From Henckelia pumila (lineage: Eukaryota > Streptophyta > Magnoliopsida > Lamiales > Gesneriaceae), in assembly GCF_033568475.1 (NCBI RefSeq), contig NW_027331831.1:8804001-8868000 (forward strand): a DNA stretch of 64,000 nt, read 5' to 3'. Shown here one piece after another: positions 10,968-22,500 of the stretch. The first letter of the stretch is position 1. Each line of letters begins with the position of its first letter. The position numbers and the translations under genes were made by a program. Below the pieces are notes generated by a model. It did not search any database. It was not told where the DNA came from and saw only the letters and a list, made by a program, of their open reading frames with translations.

Positions 10968-13339
10968 ATGGACGCCTCTACCGGTGGAACCTCTAGTGTT
11001 CAATACCACAACATTGCAGAGCAAACAATTGTTCAACTTTCTCCCCCTCCTGTAACATATCAGAGGCAACAGCGCCATTGTTTCGGAAACGCTAGCCCAG
11101 GGGAGTTTCCATTGTCTGCCAACCCTTCGATTGTTCTTCATGTCCTTACTGGCTGTAATCTAGATGCCCAAGATCTTGCGAAACTTGAGGCAAGTGTATT
11201 TTGACTAGATATTCTTAAAAGTCCGCTCGCATTTGGCGTTCGAATTGATGATGCTGCTGATTATCATGGTTCTTTTTGCAGGTAACATGTTCCTTCTTCA
11301 GGCAGCCAGCACACTTTTCCCCCGACCTTGAGCTCTCCCTATCAGAGCTTGCAGCTCTTGACATGTGCCAGAAGAGAGCTATTTTTAAACCTATGACAAT
11401 AGGTCAGCGTCAAGATTTGAAACAAAGATGCGGGGGATCGTGGAAACTAGTCTTGAGATACTTGCTGGCTGGAGAAGCATGTTATAGGAGGGAGAAGTCA
11501 CAAGCAATAGCTGGTCCTGGTCACAGCATTGTCGTGACTTCTCAAGGAGCCGTCTATTCATTTGGTTCAAATAGCTCAGGACAACTTGGGCATGGAAACA
11601 CGAATGAGGATGCAAAACCTCACCTGATCAGGTTCCTACTTTACCATTATTGAAGTCTACATCTGTAACGTAGAGAGTTGCTGAGATAATAATGTAAGCA
11701 TTCTTTTTGTTATACAGATCCTTACAAGGCATTCGTATCATTCATGCGGCAGCAGGGGCTGGTCGTACAATGCTGATTAGTGATGCGGGAAGGGTCTATG
11801 CCTCTGGAAAAGATTCATTTGGGGAAGCGGAGTATGGGGCTCAAGGAAATAATCTAGTAACTACTCCCAAACTGGTCGAATCTCTGAAAGACATCTTTGT
11901 CGTACAAGCTGCTATTGGAAATTTCTTTACTGCCGTATTATCTAGAGAAGGCAGGGTCTACACATTTTCTTGGGGAAATGAAAACAAACTTGGCCATCAA
12001 ACAGAGCCGAGTGATGTGGAGCCCCGTCCGTTGTTGGGGGCGCTTGAAAACATACCAGTGGTTCAAATTGCAGCTGGATACTGCTACCTTCTCGCTTTGG
12101 CTTGTCAACCCTCTGGCATGTTAGTCCCTCATTTCGTTGCTTTAAATTTTGGGGTGGAGTGAAATATAAATTTATAGGAAAAGTTACTTGTAAGTTTCCA
12201 AACTTCTTATTTGGCACAACCGACTCCCCCTCGCCCTTGCTGGATCTGCCCCGGTCAATATTTTATGTTTAATTGTTTCAAGGGAACATACGGATAATCT
12301 GGGTTAGGTTTGGTCATTGCTAGTTGAAACTTTCGGCAGGTGCTTTTAAAATTATTAGTCTGTTGCAGGCAAGAATCCATAATCACATAAATATCTCCTA
12401 CTATTTCAATGTGCTCATTTCTCTTTGGTTTCTATTGTAACTTACTTCTCTGATAAGGCTCGCTCTTGGTTGACAAATCAGGTCAGTGTACTCCGTGGGT
12501 TGTGGATTGGGTGGGAAACTCGGACACGGCTGTAGAACTGATGAGAAACAGCCGAGATTAATTGAACAGTTCCAAAATTTGAATCTTCAGCCTACAGTAG
12601 TTGCAGCCGGTGCCTGGCATGCTGCAGTGGTCGGAAAGGATGGAAGAGTTTGCACGTGGGGTTGGGGACGATATGGTTGCTTGGGCCATGGGAATGAAGA
12701 TTGTGAATCTGTTCCTAAAGTAGTCGAAGCACTATGTGATGTCAAAGCAGTTCATATCGCCACTGGTGATTATACGACCTTTGTTGTCTCAGATGGTGGC
12801 GACGTTTATTCCTTTGGATGTGGAGAATCGTCCAGTCTCGGACATAATACTGCGGCTCCTGATGAGCAGGTTCTTTTCTTAATTTCCAATTGATTTGTTT
12901 TGATCAAACTACAGGGTAACGATAGACGACGACACTCTCTCTATACATATGTATATATGTGAATGTTTTCAGAGTCCATTTTTAGTTAGACTTCAGAAAC
13001 TCTATTACAAGAAATTTATGTTTAGCCAAATGCAGTTGCATGGAAACCTCAATATATACTATTATGCTAACAAGTGAAGATTTTGTTCTCTAGCAGGGAA
13101 ACCGGCATTCAAACATCTTGAGCCCGGAGCTCGTCTCCTCGCTAAAACGTGTGAACGAAAGGGTTGTACAGATAAGCCTCACAAATTCCATATACTGGAA
13201 TGCTCATACTTTTGCACTCACGGAATCTGACAAACTATACGCCTTTGGCGCGGGTGACAAAGGACAGCTTGGCGTGGAGCTTGTTGCGAACCAAACTGAG
13301 AGGTCGAACCCAGAGATTGTGGATATCGATCTCACTTAA
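10968..13339 (+). CDS. RCC1-repeat family protein (seven-bladed propeller, UVR8-like superfamily), 534 aa
   Basis: Coding exons are 10968-11189, 11282-11631, 11718-12119, 12482-12869 and 13097-13339 (1605 nt, 534 aa plus stop). The frame is continuous over every junction. The N-terminal ~110 residues contain an F-box-like segment (SIVLHVLTGCNLDAQDLAKL, then CSFFRQ). From about residue 145 onward come RCC1 repeats with the typical YSFG/GQLGHG pattern (SFGSNSSGQLGHG, GWGRYGCLGHGNEDC, FGCGESSSLGH, AFGAGDKGQLG). Length and layout match an Arabidopsis RCC1-family protein of about 530 aa that I recall as At3g26100. RCC1 propellers bind proteins or chromatin. The photoreceptor tryptophans of true UVR8 were not assessed, so I do not claim UV-B reception. 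Intron 1 has a GC donor and intron 4 a TAGCAG tandem acceptor. The start is the first ATG after the last leader acceptor. Confidence 0.93.
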
Positions 13340-14070
13340 CGACTCGTCCTTGGTGTTTTATTGAACATCTGTGTTTTTATTTATCATTGTTATTCATGTG
13401 GAGTCCATCACACATTGCTGCACTTTCTGTCTATATTTCTATGTCTATTTTATGTAAATAGAAACAAATGATTGTGAAGAAGGTAGGAAGGATTTAGGAG
13501 CTGCAGAATTATTAACATGTTAGAAATTCTTTAGCTCTTTGCCTCAGCCAGTAAATAGTTTTTTTCAAAAAAAAAAAAAAACCATCGTTGTTTATGATTT
13601 TCTTTTATATATTTCGATGAAAATTTAAGTTATGCAAGTAAAATACCCTCTTCGTGGTTGCTTTCTTTTGACATCACGGTACAATTTTGCAGTTTTTTTT
13701 ATATTTTTCGCGTGTTACTGCGTCATCTTGTATTTATGTCAATAAACAAAGAGTCGTATTGAAATCTTAGACGAAAAATATCCATTTTATATATTCGAAA
13801 CAAGGTTTTGAATGATGCACGAAAGAATATGCTTATCCGAAGGGTATGATTTCTTTCAGAATGGATCATAATCACAGAACAATTCACAAAAGTTCTTTAT
13901 TGTCAATTTGTCCTGAAAAGATCTTTCGATAGATAATTTCTTAAATAAATTTGGTATAAGCATTTCTCTCGTAAATAAATTTGGGATAAACAACTAAACA
14001 AGATTCATAGGATCCTCATGAATATTTTTTCTCAAGAAGTTGAACATAAATTGAATATATTTAATATATA
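13340..14070. other. 3' flank of the RCC1 gene and AT-rich spacer
   Basis: The transcript's 3' UTR probably fills the first ~200 bp; no perfect AATAAA is evident before the A run at 13567-13580. Nothing else is recognisable. Confidence 0.4.
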
Positions 14071-14102
14071 CTAGCATAACTGTACATACGCGCTGCGTGT
14101 GT
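14071..14102 (-). mobile_element. Helitron-like 3' terminus (orphan, minus strand)
   Basis: On the minus strand an 8-bp stem (ACAYACGC, 3-nt loop, GCGTGTGT; 14084-14102) is followed by about 9 nt and CTAG (14074-14071), then T. This is the Helitron 3' end pattern also seen at 2481 and 32468. The body would extend to the right; no 5' end was found. Confidence 0.45.
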
Positions 14103-14365
14103 ATATTAAATAATATAATATATTTAGTATTATGTGTTATATACAAATAGTATATTTTTTTCAATAATGTTTAAAATTAATTTTTTTTTCGTTTCTAATA
14201 TAAAGTAAATTTAAAAGTTATTACTTATATTTTATTTTATCTATAATGGTTAGTTGGGAAAAATATGGAAATATATATAAATAAAATCAAATTTTCTTAT
14301 TTATATTATGTAAGGGCAGTTTTGAAAAAAAAATTGGTGTCCTCACTCTAAGAGTCTAAGGTGCT

Positions 14366-14368
<3 letters not shown>

Positions 14369-14415
<47 letters not shown>
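14369..14415. repeat. (AT)n microsatellite
   Basis: Pure AT dinucleotide run of about 47 bp. Confidence 0.9.
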
Positions 14416-14419
<4 letters not shown>

Positions 14420-14489
14420 ATTATCAATAAGTTGAACATAAATTTAATTTAACTTTTTTAAAAAAGTAAATAGATGTGCTAAAAAACCA

Positions 14490-14810
14490 TTATTTTATGG
14501 TAAAACTACAGTTTTGGTCCTGTAATTATCTCGTTTCGCAATTTGGACTCTCTATATTATCAAATTTCATTTATAGTCGTGTGTTATTTTTTGAAAATTT
14601 TTTTTAATTGAGAATGTTGATATGATATTAATCATACTATATATGTCAGCGCGACATCAGCAATGCATTGATTCCATGTCAGCGTTAGGTCAAAAAAATG
14701 ACTAAAATTACAAAACAAAAACAAAAATCATGAATTAAAACTGAAATTTAATAACACAGAGGACCAAAATCGTAAATAACGAACATATATTGAACGAAAA
14801 AAGGAACTTT
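14490..14810. mobile_element. MITE with long inverted ends (TTTGGTCC family), copy 1
   Basis: Left-end sequence (ACAGTTTTGGTCCTGTAAT, then ATTATCAAATTTCATTT) is mirrored at the right (ACTGAAATTTAATAACACAG, then AGGACCAAAATCGTAAAT). A second copy at 39500-39780 has the same layout, including a central CATGTCAGCG/GACGCTGACTTG-type core. No ORF. The exact boundaries and target duplication are not resolved. Confidence 0.5.
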
Positions 14811-14950
14811 TTCCTTACCCATCTTTGAGTTACCTGCACGGGCTGCATCTATTTATCTACAAACATTTTGATAGGGAGAAATACATTTCAATTTTCATAC
14901 TTCCATCTTGAAACACTTTTTTTTTTTGAGGGCACAGCTTGAAACACTGT

Positions 14951-16300
14951 TGTTGGGATCGGTTCAGAGGGTAGAGGGGGGGGGTGAATACACTCTGAAA
15001 CTTTTCTTCTTCTTCTTTAAAATGATCAAGTGAGGTTTAGTTCACTTAATCTGTTTTCTCAATTTCTAAAACGGTTTGAACAACTTAAATAGTGCGGAAA
15101 TAGTTCAGAGGTTTTAGTGATGCAAAGTTTATAATGCAATGTATGAGCAGAATGTAAGATAAATAGCAGTAAAGACTAAGGCACGATTTATGGAAGTTCG
15201 AAGGCTTAATCCTTCTACGTCTCCCCTTCTTCCACTTAGGAAGGAATTCACTAGAAGACTTTGGTTATTACAACGTCTTGTAATACACCCACTTCAGACT
15301 TAGGACTTATCCAATGCCTAATCCGAAACTCCTAGATTTACACAGATAAGATTCTCAGTTCTTATCAGACTGGTGGAAGCTTTCAGAGTAGCTTCAATTC
15401 TCTTCAACAATGAGTATAGTTGAGTTGAGCTTCTCAAACTGCAGAGCGGTCGAGAGGCTTGAAAACCCTAGGATGATCCTTGACGATCAGATATGTGAAC
15501 TGTAGGCGAGGGTTTATTTGAGCAGCAAATGAATGATCTTGTAAGTGTGCTCAAGTATATCAGATGAGGACTTCTGATATTATTCAAGTGATTGAGTTGA
15601 TTGAGATTTTTCTGAATTGCTTGTCTCTCTTTGTTGTCTACCCCTTTTTTTTTGTTGTTGTTCTTTTCACTTCTTGAGCAATCTTCCCTTTATATAGGTC
15701 AATCATCAACGTCTTTATTTTGAACGTTCTGATGCTGCATTGAATGCACATTTAATGCTCATAAATGCATTGATGATTCTGCATGAAGATCGTACACTGC
15801 AGACAACTTCTAGGGTCCAAAACTGGAATAAACGGTCGAATGCTTTATCTGTAGCCATTCTGTGTTTTTGCCATTTTGGTGCAACCTGTTGTCTCGATTT
15901 GCAGGAGTCAACATATCTTCTGACACGCCGGTTCTGCTTTTAATAAAAGATCTTGCAAAGAACATCTTGTCACAGGTACTTGTCTTGAGATATCCTGATA
16001 AGCAGTTGGCATTCTACCTGTAGAGATATTTGTCCTCTGCTGGTTTGAATAACCAGTCGATAAGCTTGTGACTTCAACCGGTCGAGAGACAAAGGCGGTT
16101 GACAAGCTTCCGGTAGATAGATTTATCCTCTGCTGGTTTTGATAGCCAGTCGATAGGCTTGTGACTTCAGCCGGTCGAGAGCAAAGGCGGTTGACAAGCT
16201 TCCGGTAGAAGTTGTAGTAGATTCCTGAAATACAATGGTTGGCAGCACATTCCTATACAATGAGTTGTTGTTTGTTATCACCAAAATATCGGATTCAACA
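14951..16300 (-). repeat. 3' LTR of the Copia element
   Basis: The LTR is 1350 bp and ends in TG..CA on both strands (TGTTGGGATC to GGATTCAACA). On the minus strand it carries a TATA box (TATATAAA, 15696-15689) and, in its U3 part, a ~93-bp tandem duplication at 16021-16206. Confidence 0.95.
16021..16206 (-). repeat. Two ~93-bp tandem units in U3 of the LTR
   Basis: Each unit contains CCTCTGCTGGTTT, CCAGTCGATA, CTTGTGACTTCA, CCGGTCGAGAG and GCGGTTGACAAGCTTCCG in that order. The same pair is in the other LTR (25916-26101), but the LTR of the second element (29841-31088) has one unit only. This explains most of the ~100-bp length difference between the two LTR types. Confidence 0.85.
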
Positions 16301-16316
16301 ATTTCCCCTTTTTTGG
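16301..16316 (-). promoter_or_regulatory. Polypurine tract of the Copia element
   Basis: The minus-strand sequence AAAAAAGGGGAAAT abuts the 3' LTR directly. This is the expected primer for plus-strand DNA synthesis. The second element has the matching AAAAAGGGGGAAAT at 29827-29840. Confidence 0.85.
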
Positions 16317-16465
16317 TGATGACAAAACTTAAGTGCTCCAAGAACAATATGAAAGCATTAAAATGAACTTCATTGAGAGAATGAATTTCATTAAGTACAA
16401 TAAGCATTTTTATTACACCTACAGAAAAAAATGCAGCTGCGATAAGTAAAGAAGAGATAAGTTGT

Positions 16466-19400
16466 TCATCTTTTGAACCAACTGGCTCCTCCTGACCTAT
16501 CGCCTTCTCTTCTTCTTCTGTCGGCTTCTTCTTTTCTTCTGGACTCTTCTTCACGTCTTCTTGCCTCTGCTGCTCTACGTTGCTCTTCTTCCCCCTTTTT
16601 GGCATCACCTTGGTTGAGTCGAAGGATGACCTCAGTGAGTTGAGTGCCAAGGCAGGCTTGCATAGTGTCTATTTTTGCATCGATTTGAGCAAGTAGAGTG
16701 GCTTGCATAGTGTCCATCCGATCATTCAACTGCTTATGAAGGCGGTTTTCGGATCGGATAACTTGTTCGGAGACGGTAGAGAGCGTGTTGATTTGAGTGC
16801 GATGATGATTAGTGATCTCTGTGGACAGACGAGCAAGGTCTCGAGATACGGTCTCGAAATGCCGAATCATCGTCTGGCGTGAATTATCGACCGATAAGGA
16901 TGAGTTTGTTATGTCTTGAGAGAAGGACCTAACCGTTTGCATGAGCTCATGAAGCCGATTTATCAAGGTATGATCTAGAGCTGCGGCCATGGCTTCAATT
17001 AAAGAATCATCAGTCTGAAGCATTTGCCCTTCTGGGTCATTTCTTGGTGAAACCGGGCTAGACTCACGATGATGTGGTGCGGGTGAACTGGCTGGAGAGC
17101 TACCCGATGGACCTTCCAATAATGGTACAGTTGGAGATGTAATAGTTTCGACTGCAGCCAATATGGTTGGTGGAGTACCAGGATCAGCACTTGGTTCATC
17201 CATAATGAGATCTTCCATAAACTTTTCAGTAGATGGAGACGGTTGAAGTGCTGGATCAGCATCAGTCACTTGCTGTTCTGGAGATGCAGGTGATACAATA
17301 GTGCTTGATATCTCCGTTGGGGGCACTGTTGCTTCACTACTGCAAGGAGCCTCTGTCACAGAGGTGACAGGTATCTCTTGTGCAACCACTTCTAAAACAT
17401 CTTGTGAATGACCGGGAGAAGTGTGAGCGGTCGTCACTGGAGAGGAGTGAGCAATCACAACTGCTTCCGGTTGAGTAACTGCTTGGACTGCAGTTGAGAA
17501 GGGGTCGACCGATGAAGATGCTGCCACACTCGATCTTAGAGCAGATGATTGAAAGAGGTCAGCAGTGATGAGATCGGTCAGAATCCCATCTGAAGAAGGG
17601 AGAGCATAGACGTCTTCTTCACCCTGATCTTGAGTGAGAAAGGTTTTCATCATCACTTGTGCTTCCAGCACATAAGCTTGTAAACAGGCTGCTGAAGCTG
17701 GTGTTTTGACATTGTTGAGAGCTTGGAAGTGCTGAAGTAGTTGAGTGATTTGACGTAGACTATCCTGTAGTCCAGTCAAAATCACAAAGTCATCGGCAGC
17801 GGTAGGACTCTTGGATTTGAAATTCTTGACACGCTCATTAATTAGCAGAGATAGCAGGCTTCCTCGAAGCTTCAAGTCTATGAGATGTCTTCTTCCCAGA
17901 GCCTTCACGATGTCTTCAGTATCAGCAAATAGAAGCATCTTCTGCTCAATGACGTTTAGAGATTTCCATTTAGGAAATATTTGAGTGAGTGTCAAGTGAG
18001 TGCGGGAGTGATGCCATCTGTCAAAACGTTGTAGATGACGCTTGACAGTACGGAGCACGTGAGAGATGATCACATTGAGTTCTATCGTAGCTGCTGGTTG
18101 AGCCTTGGGTGTGTAGATCATCACACCTTTCCCTTTGTCTTTGGGATCAGCTAGAGTGACCTCAGGAGCTGATGAGGCACCTTCCCGGATTATCACACCC
18201 TTTGTAGGACGAGGAGCAGTAGAAGCAACAACGGTAGTAGTCTCGACCGTTGGCAGGGTAGGAGCAAGTCCAGAAAGAGACTTTAGCTTCTTGTGCTGCC
18301 TCTTCTTCTCGCCTGCAGGCGTGGATGACACAGCTGCTTTGGAGACCGAAGGGGATGACTTGCTGAAAGCTTGAATCAGTGGAACATTCTCACGTGATTC
18401 ATCTTCAGAGTCAGATTCGATGATCAGTTGACGCTTGACAGACTTTTTGGTATGGACTGGTTTGGCCACGACCGGAACCGTTGAAAGCGGTTGAGGGATA
18501 GCAATAACCTTTGCGGTTGAGGGCAAGGTGTCGACCGCAGTCTCTTTCTTGTTCAGGAATTTGAGAATCGTAGACTTGTTGAGCCATTTGGTGGGATGCA
18601 GAGGCTCAGTCTTGGAAAAGTCCACTCCAAGGACGCCCAAGATGTGGCAGATTTGCAAAGCAAATCCCTCGGATTGCCCTTTGCCCCTGATCATTTCACA
18701 TAGAATATTGAACAGAATGTCTGACCAGTTTATGTTGATCTTGGAGGCAATACAAGCCATGTATTGAAATTTCTCCAGCGTCACCTTGTCGTAAGATCCA
18801 GCCTTGGCCAGAAGATTCTTGGCCACGATATTAGTCAGTAGCCTGAATGGAGCTTTGAGAGATGTCTTCTGGGCCGGCAGTTTGATCGGAGCATCAGTAG
18901 TTGAGAACTCCTTCAACCAGTAAGAGCAGTTACCATCTGGAAGATCCGTGCATTTTGTCAAACCCCTGGAGGGCAGATCAAATGTGCTGGCGAAGAACTT
19001 CTGATTGAAGGAGTAGACCTCTGTCTTGATCAAGCATTTGATAGTCCCATGCTCGATTTGAGCGGTTGCGAAGAACTCCTTCAAAACAGGCAAATCGCAG
19101 ATGGCGCTGCATTCCAGAAATTTCTTCAGTCCAGAGGCTTCAAGCATGGTGAAGACCTCAGATATTCCTGCGTTGTTTGCCTTAACAACGGAATCAAAGT
19201 TGATTGCGAGGCAAGTCTTCTGGATCGACATGATAGCTGTAGATAAGAACTCGAGCAGAGAGTAAGCAAAATCTAGAGAGTAATTCGATGATGCGTTTAA
19301 TACAATATGAAAGCTTTTAGCAAAGGTGAAAGATTGATATACGAGTGTAAAGAAGTATATATAGGAACCTATGGGCCATAGGGTGACGTCATGAAAAGTA

Positions 19401-19549
19401 TTTTTGAAATTCAAAAAGTTTTGAAGAGCATAATCACGGCGCCCAATTAATGTCATTTGGTTCAAAGTACCAAGCTTATCTATTAATGGCAACGTAACAG
19501 CTAATCTATTAATGTCATATTGACAATCATTCCCCCTAAACACATGCAT
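16466..19549 (-). CDS. Third ORF of the Copia element (plant transposon-protein-like, env-position ORF), up to 1027 aa
   Basis: Intact ORF between pol and the 3' LTR, where SIRE-type Copia elements carry their 'envelope-like' gene. The first ATG is one base after the pol stop codon, in another frame. Met107 (19231) opens the part that looks conserved (SIQKTCLAINFDSVV...), so the real protein may be 921 aa. Layout: a globular N-terminal domain (residues ~107-350, e.g. GLKKFLECSAICDLPVLKEF, FDLPSRGLTKCTDLPDGNCS) that resembles the 'putative plant transposon protein' domain; a basic/acidic linker with NLS-like KKRQHKKLK and the acidic ESDSEDES; a helical block (~485-630); a Ser/Thr/Pro-rich stretch (~640-850); and a C-terminal coiled coil ending in an Arg/Glu-rich tail. 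I see no convincing signal peptide or transmembrane anchor, so an envelope role is doubtful. Its function is unknown to me. A homologous copy lies at 28003-29664. Confidence 0.85.
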   Translation of the reverse strand: MHVFRGNDCQYDINRLAVTLPLIDKLGTLNQMTLIGRRDYALQNFLNFKNTFHDVTLWPIGSYIYFFTLVYQSFTFAKSFHIVLNASSNYSLDFAYSLLEFLSTAIMSIQKTCLAINFDSVVKANNAGISEVFTMLEASGLKKFLECSAICDLPVLKEFFATAQIEHGTIKCLIKTEVYSFNQKFFASTFDLPSRGLTKCTDLPDGNCSYWLKEFSTTDAPIKLPAQKTSLKAPFRLLTNIVAKNLLAKAGSYDKVTLEKFQYMACIASKININWSDILFNILCEMIRGKGQSEGFALQICHILGVLGVDFSKTEPLHPTKWLNKSTILKFLNKKETAVDTLPSTAKVIAIPQPLSTVPVVAKPVHTKKSVKRQLIIESDSEDESRENVPLIQAFSKSSPSVSKAAVSSTPAGEKKRQHKKLKSLSGLAPTLPTVETTTVVASTAPRPTKGVIIREGASSAPEVTLADPKDKGKGVMIYTPKAQPAATIELNVIISHVLRTVKRHLQRFDRWHHSRTHLTLTQIFPKWKSLNVIEQKMLLFADTEDIVKALGRRHLIDLKLRGSLLSLLINERVKNFKSKSPTAADDFVILTGLQDSLRQITQLLQHFQALNNVKTPASAACLQAYVLEAQVMMKTFLTQDQGEEDVYALPSSDGILTDLITADLFQSSALRSSVAASSSVDPFSTAVQAVTQPEAVVIAHSSPVTTAHTSPGHSQDVLEVVAQEIPVTSVTEAPCSSEATVPPTEISSTIVSPASPEQQVTDADPALQPSPSTEKFMEDLIMDEPSADPGTPPTILAAVETITSPTVPLLEGPSGSSPASSPAPHHRESSPVSPRNDPEGQMLQTDDSLIEAMAAALDHTLINRLHELMQTVRSFSQDITNSSLSVDNSRQTMIRHFETVSRDLARLSTEITNHHRTQINTLSTVSEQVIRSENRLHKQLNDRMDTMQATLLAQIDAKIDTMQACLGTQLTEVILRLNQGDAKKGEEEQRRAAEARRREEESRRKEEADRRRREGDRSGGASWFKR
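19355..19365 (-). promoter_or_regulatory. TATA-like box upstream of Met107 of the third ORF
   Basis: The minus strand reads CCTATATATAC, about 125 bp before the ATG at 19231, with a pyrimidine-rich leader between them (CTTCTTTACACTCG). This looks like a core promoter inside the element. It overlaps the first ~60-65 codons of the longer reading of the ORF. No transcript evidence is available here. Confidence 0.4.
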
Positions 19550-19550
19550 A

Positions 19551-22500
19551 CTAACTTAAATCTACTAAGCCAAGAATATTTCGAAGATATGAAAACTTAG
19601 CGTCCGGTAGAGGCTTGGTGAATATGTCTGCTGCTTGCTGATCGGTAGAGATGTATTCCAGCCTGATTTCCTTCTTTAAGACATGATCTCGGATAAAGTG
19701 ATGCCTGACATCAATGTGCTTTGTCCTAGAGTGCATCACTGGATTGTGAGTGATGGCTATGGCACTTGTATTGTCACAGTAGATTGGAGCTTCACTCGAC
19801 CGAATCCCATAATCATTAAGCTGCTGTTGAATCCAGAGTATTTGAGCACAACAGCTGCCAGCAGCAAGGTATTCTGCTTCGGCGGTCGAGGTAGCAATTG
19901 ATGTATGCTTCTTACTTGACCACGAAATTAGTCTATCTCCAAGGAATTGACATGTGCCACTTGTACTTTTGCGATCAATTCTACAACCTGCATAATCTGC
20001 ATCTGAATAGCCAATAAGATTGAGATTTGAATCTTTGGGATACCAAAGACCCACATTAGTAGTTCCTTTAATATATTTAAGTATTCGTTTGGTAGCAATG
20101 AAATGAGATTGCTTAGGTGCAGCTTGAAATCTAGCACATAAACAAACTGAATACATGATATCCGGTCGACTGGCAGTCAAATAGAGCAGTGAACCAATAA
20201 GGCCTCGATACATGGTTACCTCGACCGGAATTCCCCCTTCATCTTTATCAAGCTTAATTGATGTACTCATGGGGGTAGATACAGTTGAGCATTGTTCCAT
20301 TCCAAACTTCTTTACCAATTCCTTGGCATACTTGGACTGATTGATGAATATTCCAGTTTCAAGTTGCTTCACTTGAAGTCCAAGAAAGAAGTTTAGCTCG
20401 CCCATCATGCTCATTTCAAACTTCTCCTTCATCAGTTTAGAGAACTTTGAGCACAACTTGGGGTTAGTTGACCCAAATATAATGTCATCAACATAAATTT
20501 GTACTAGTAACACATGATCACCTTTTACAAATTTAAACAGGGTCTTATCGACCGTTCCAATTTGGAAATCATGTTCCAGTAAAAAATTTAGTAATGTGTC
20601 ATACCAAGCACGCGGTGCTTGTTTTAATCCATAGAGAGCTTTGTCAAGTTTATAGATATATTGAGGATGAGTAGGATTGACAAAACCTGGTGGTTGTTCA
20701 ACGTACACCTCTTCTTGAAGTAGACCATTGAGGAATGCAGACTTCACATCCATTTGATAAACTTTAAAATTCTTGAAGGCTGCATAAGCAAGAAAGATGC
20801 GGATTGCTTCTAGTCTTGCAACTGGCGCGAAGGATTCCTCAAAGTCTATGCCTTCTTCTTGTCTGAATCCTTGAGCAACAAGTCGAGCTTTGTTACGCAC
20901 AACAGTGCCATGTTCATCGAGCTTGTTACGAAACACCCATCTAGTTCCAATCACATTTTGATTTTTCGGTCGAGGAACTAGATGCCAAACATTGTTGCGG
21001 GTGAATTGATTCAACTCTTCTTGCATAGCTTCAATCCAGCTGGCATCTGATAGAGCTTCATCTATTTTCTTGGGCTCTACCTGAGATATGAAAGCTGCAT
21101 GCAAGAATTCATTAATCATTTGACCACGTGTTTTTCGAGGAGCAGAAGGGTCACCTATGACCAACCCAGGTGGATGATCTTTGTTCCACCTAAAATAATT
21201 CCCTAAAGGGTTGTCATCAATTGGTTGATGAACGTCCTCGTTTACTGGATCATCATTGGCTGGAGGATTGTTATCAACCGGTGGATCCACTTCTGGCCTT
21301 GTTTGATCACACCCGGTAGAGGGAACTGGATCATCCTTCTTTGGAGGATATAGATCACTGTCACTCTCTTCCTGTAGATTTGTGTTTTCCAGTCTATGAC
21401 TCAGATCATTTATGCTCCCTTGAGTTTGTTCTGTACAAAGAGTAGATTCATCAAAAACAACATGAATGGTTTCCTCGACCGTTAGTGATCTTTGATTGAA
21501 CACTCGATAAGCTCTGCTAACGGCTGAGTAACCAATAAAAGTTCCTTCGTCTGCTTTGGCATCGAAGGCTGTCAAATGGTTTTTGCCATTGTTGTGGATA
21601 AAGCATTTGCACCCAAAAATTTTGAAGTATGAAATATCAGGTTTTGTGCCATTCCAGATCTCATATGGAGTTTTGTTAAATCGTTTATTAATCATAGATC
21701 TGTTTTGAGTATAGCAAGCTGTGTTAACTGCTTCTGCCCAAAGCCTTTGAGAAACATTTGAATCAGCAATCATAGTTCTGGTTGCTTCTTTTAAAGTACG
21801 GTTCCTTCTTTCAGCCACCCCATTTTGCTGTGGGGATCTAGCAGCTGACAACTCATGCTTGATTCCCTGATCATCTAGATAAGTCATAAGAGTGGTGTTT
21901 AAAAATTCAGTCCCTCTATCACTCCTGATTCTATCTATCACAGTAGATTGTTCATTTTGCAAGCGTTTAAAAAGCTTAATCAGGTGAGGTGCAGTTTGAT
22001 CTTTTGAAGAGAGAAAGATGACCCAAGTAAATCGAGAAAAGTCATCTATAACAACAAGAGCATATCTCATTCCCCCTATGCTTCTTACTGGTATAGGACC
22101 AAATAGGTCCATGTGAAGTAAGTCTAAACATTTGGAAGAAGACATACACCCTTTATTTTTAAAGGTTGCTCTCACCTGCTTTCCTAGTTGACAAGCAGGA
22201 CAAACTTTGTCTTTTATAAAATCTCCTTCGGGCAGACCAGAAACCAAATCATGCTTCCTCAAGTTAAAAATGGACTTAAAATTTAGATGATTTAACCGCT
22301 TATGCCACAACCAATGTTTATCATGATGAGCAGTAAGACAAGTAGGTGAAGAAATATGTGAGGAAGACCAGTTTACCTTGTAGGTGTTTAGGTCTCGTAC
22401 ACCGGTCATAAGAGTCTCACCTTTGTCATTTTTTATGAGGCAAGTGTGTTTGTGAAACTCGACCGAATGATCATTGTCACATAGTTGACTAATACTTATC

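Noticed and set aside
16123..16650. 175-codon minus-strand frame spanning the 3' end of the Copia element
   Set aside because: It runs from the third ORF's coding region, in another frame, into the LTR, and has no independent support.
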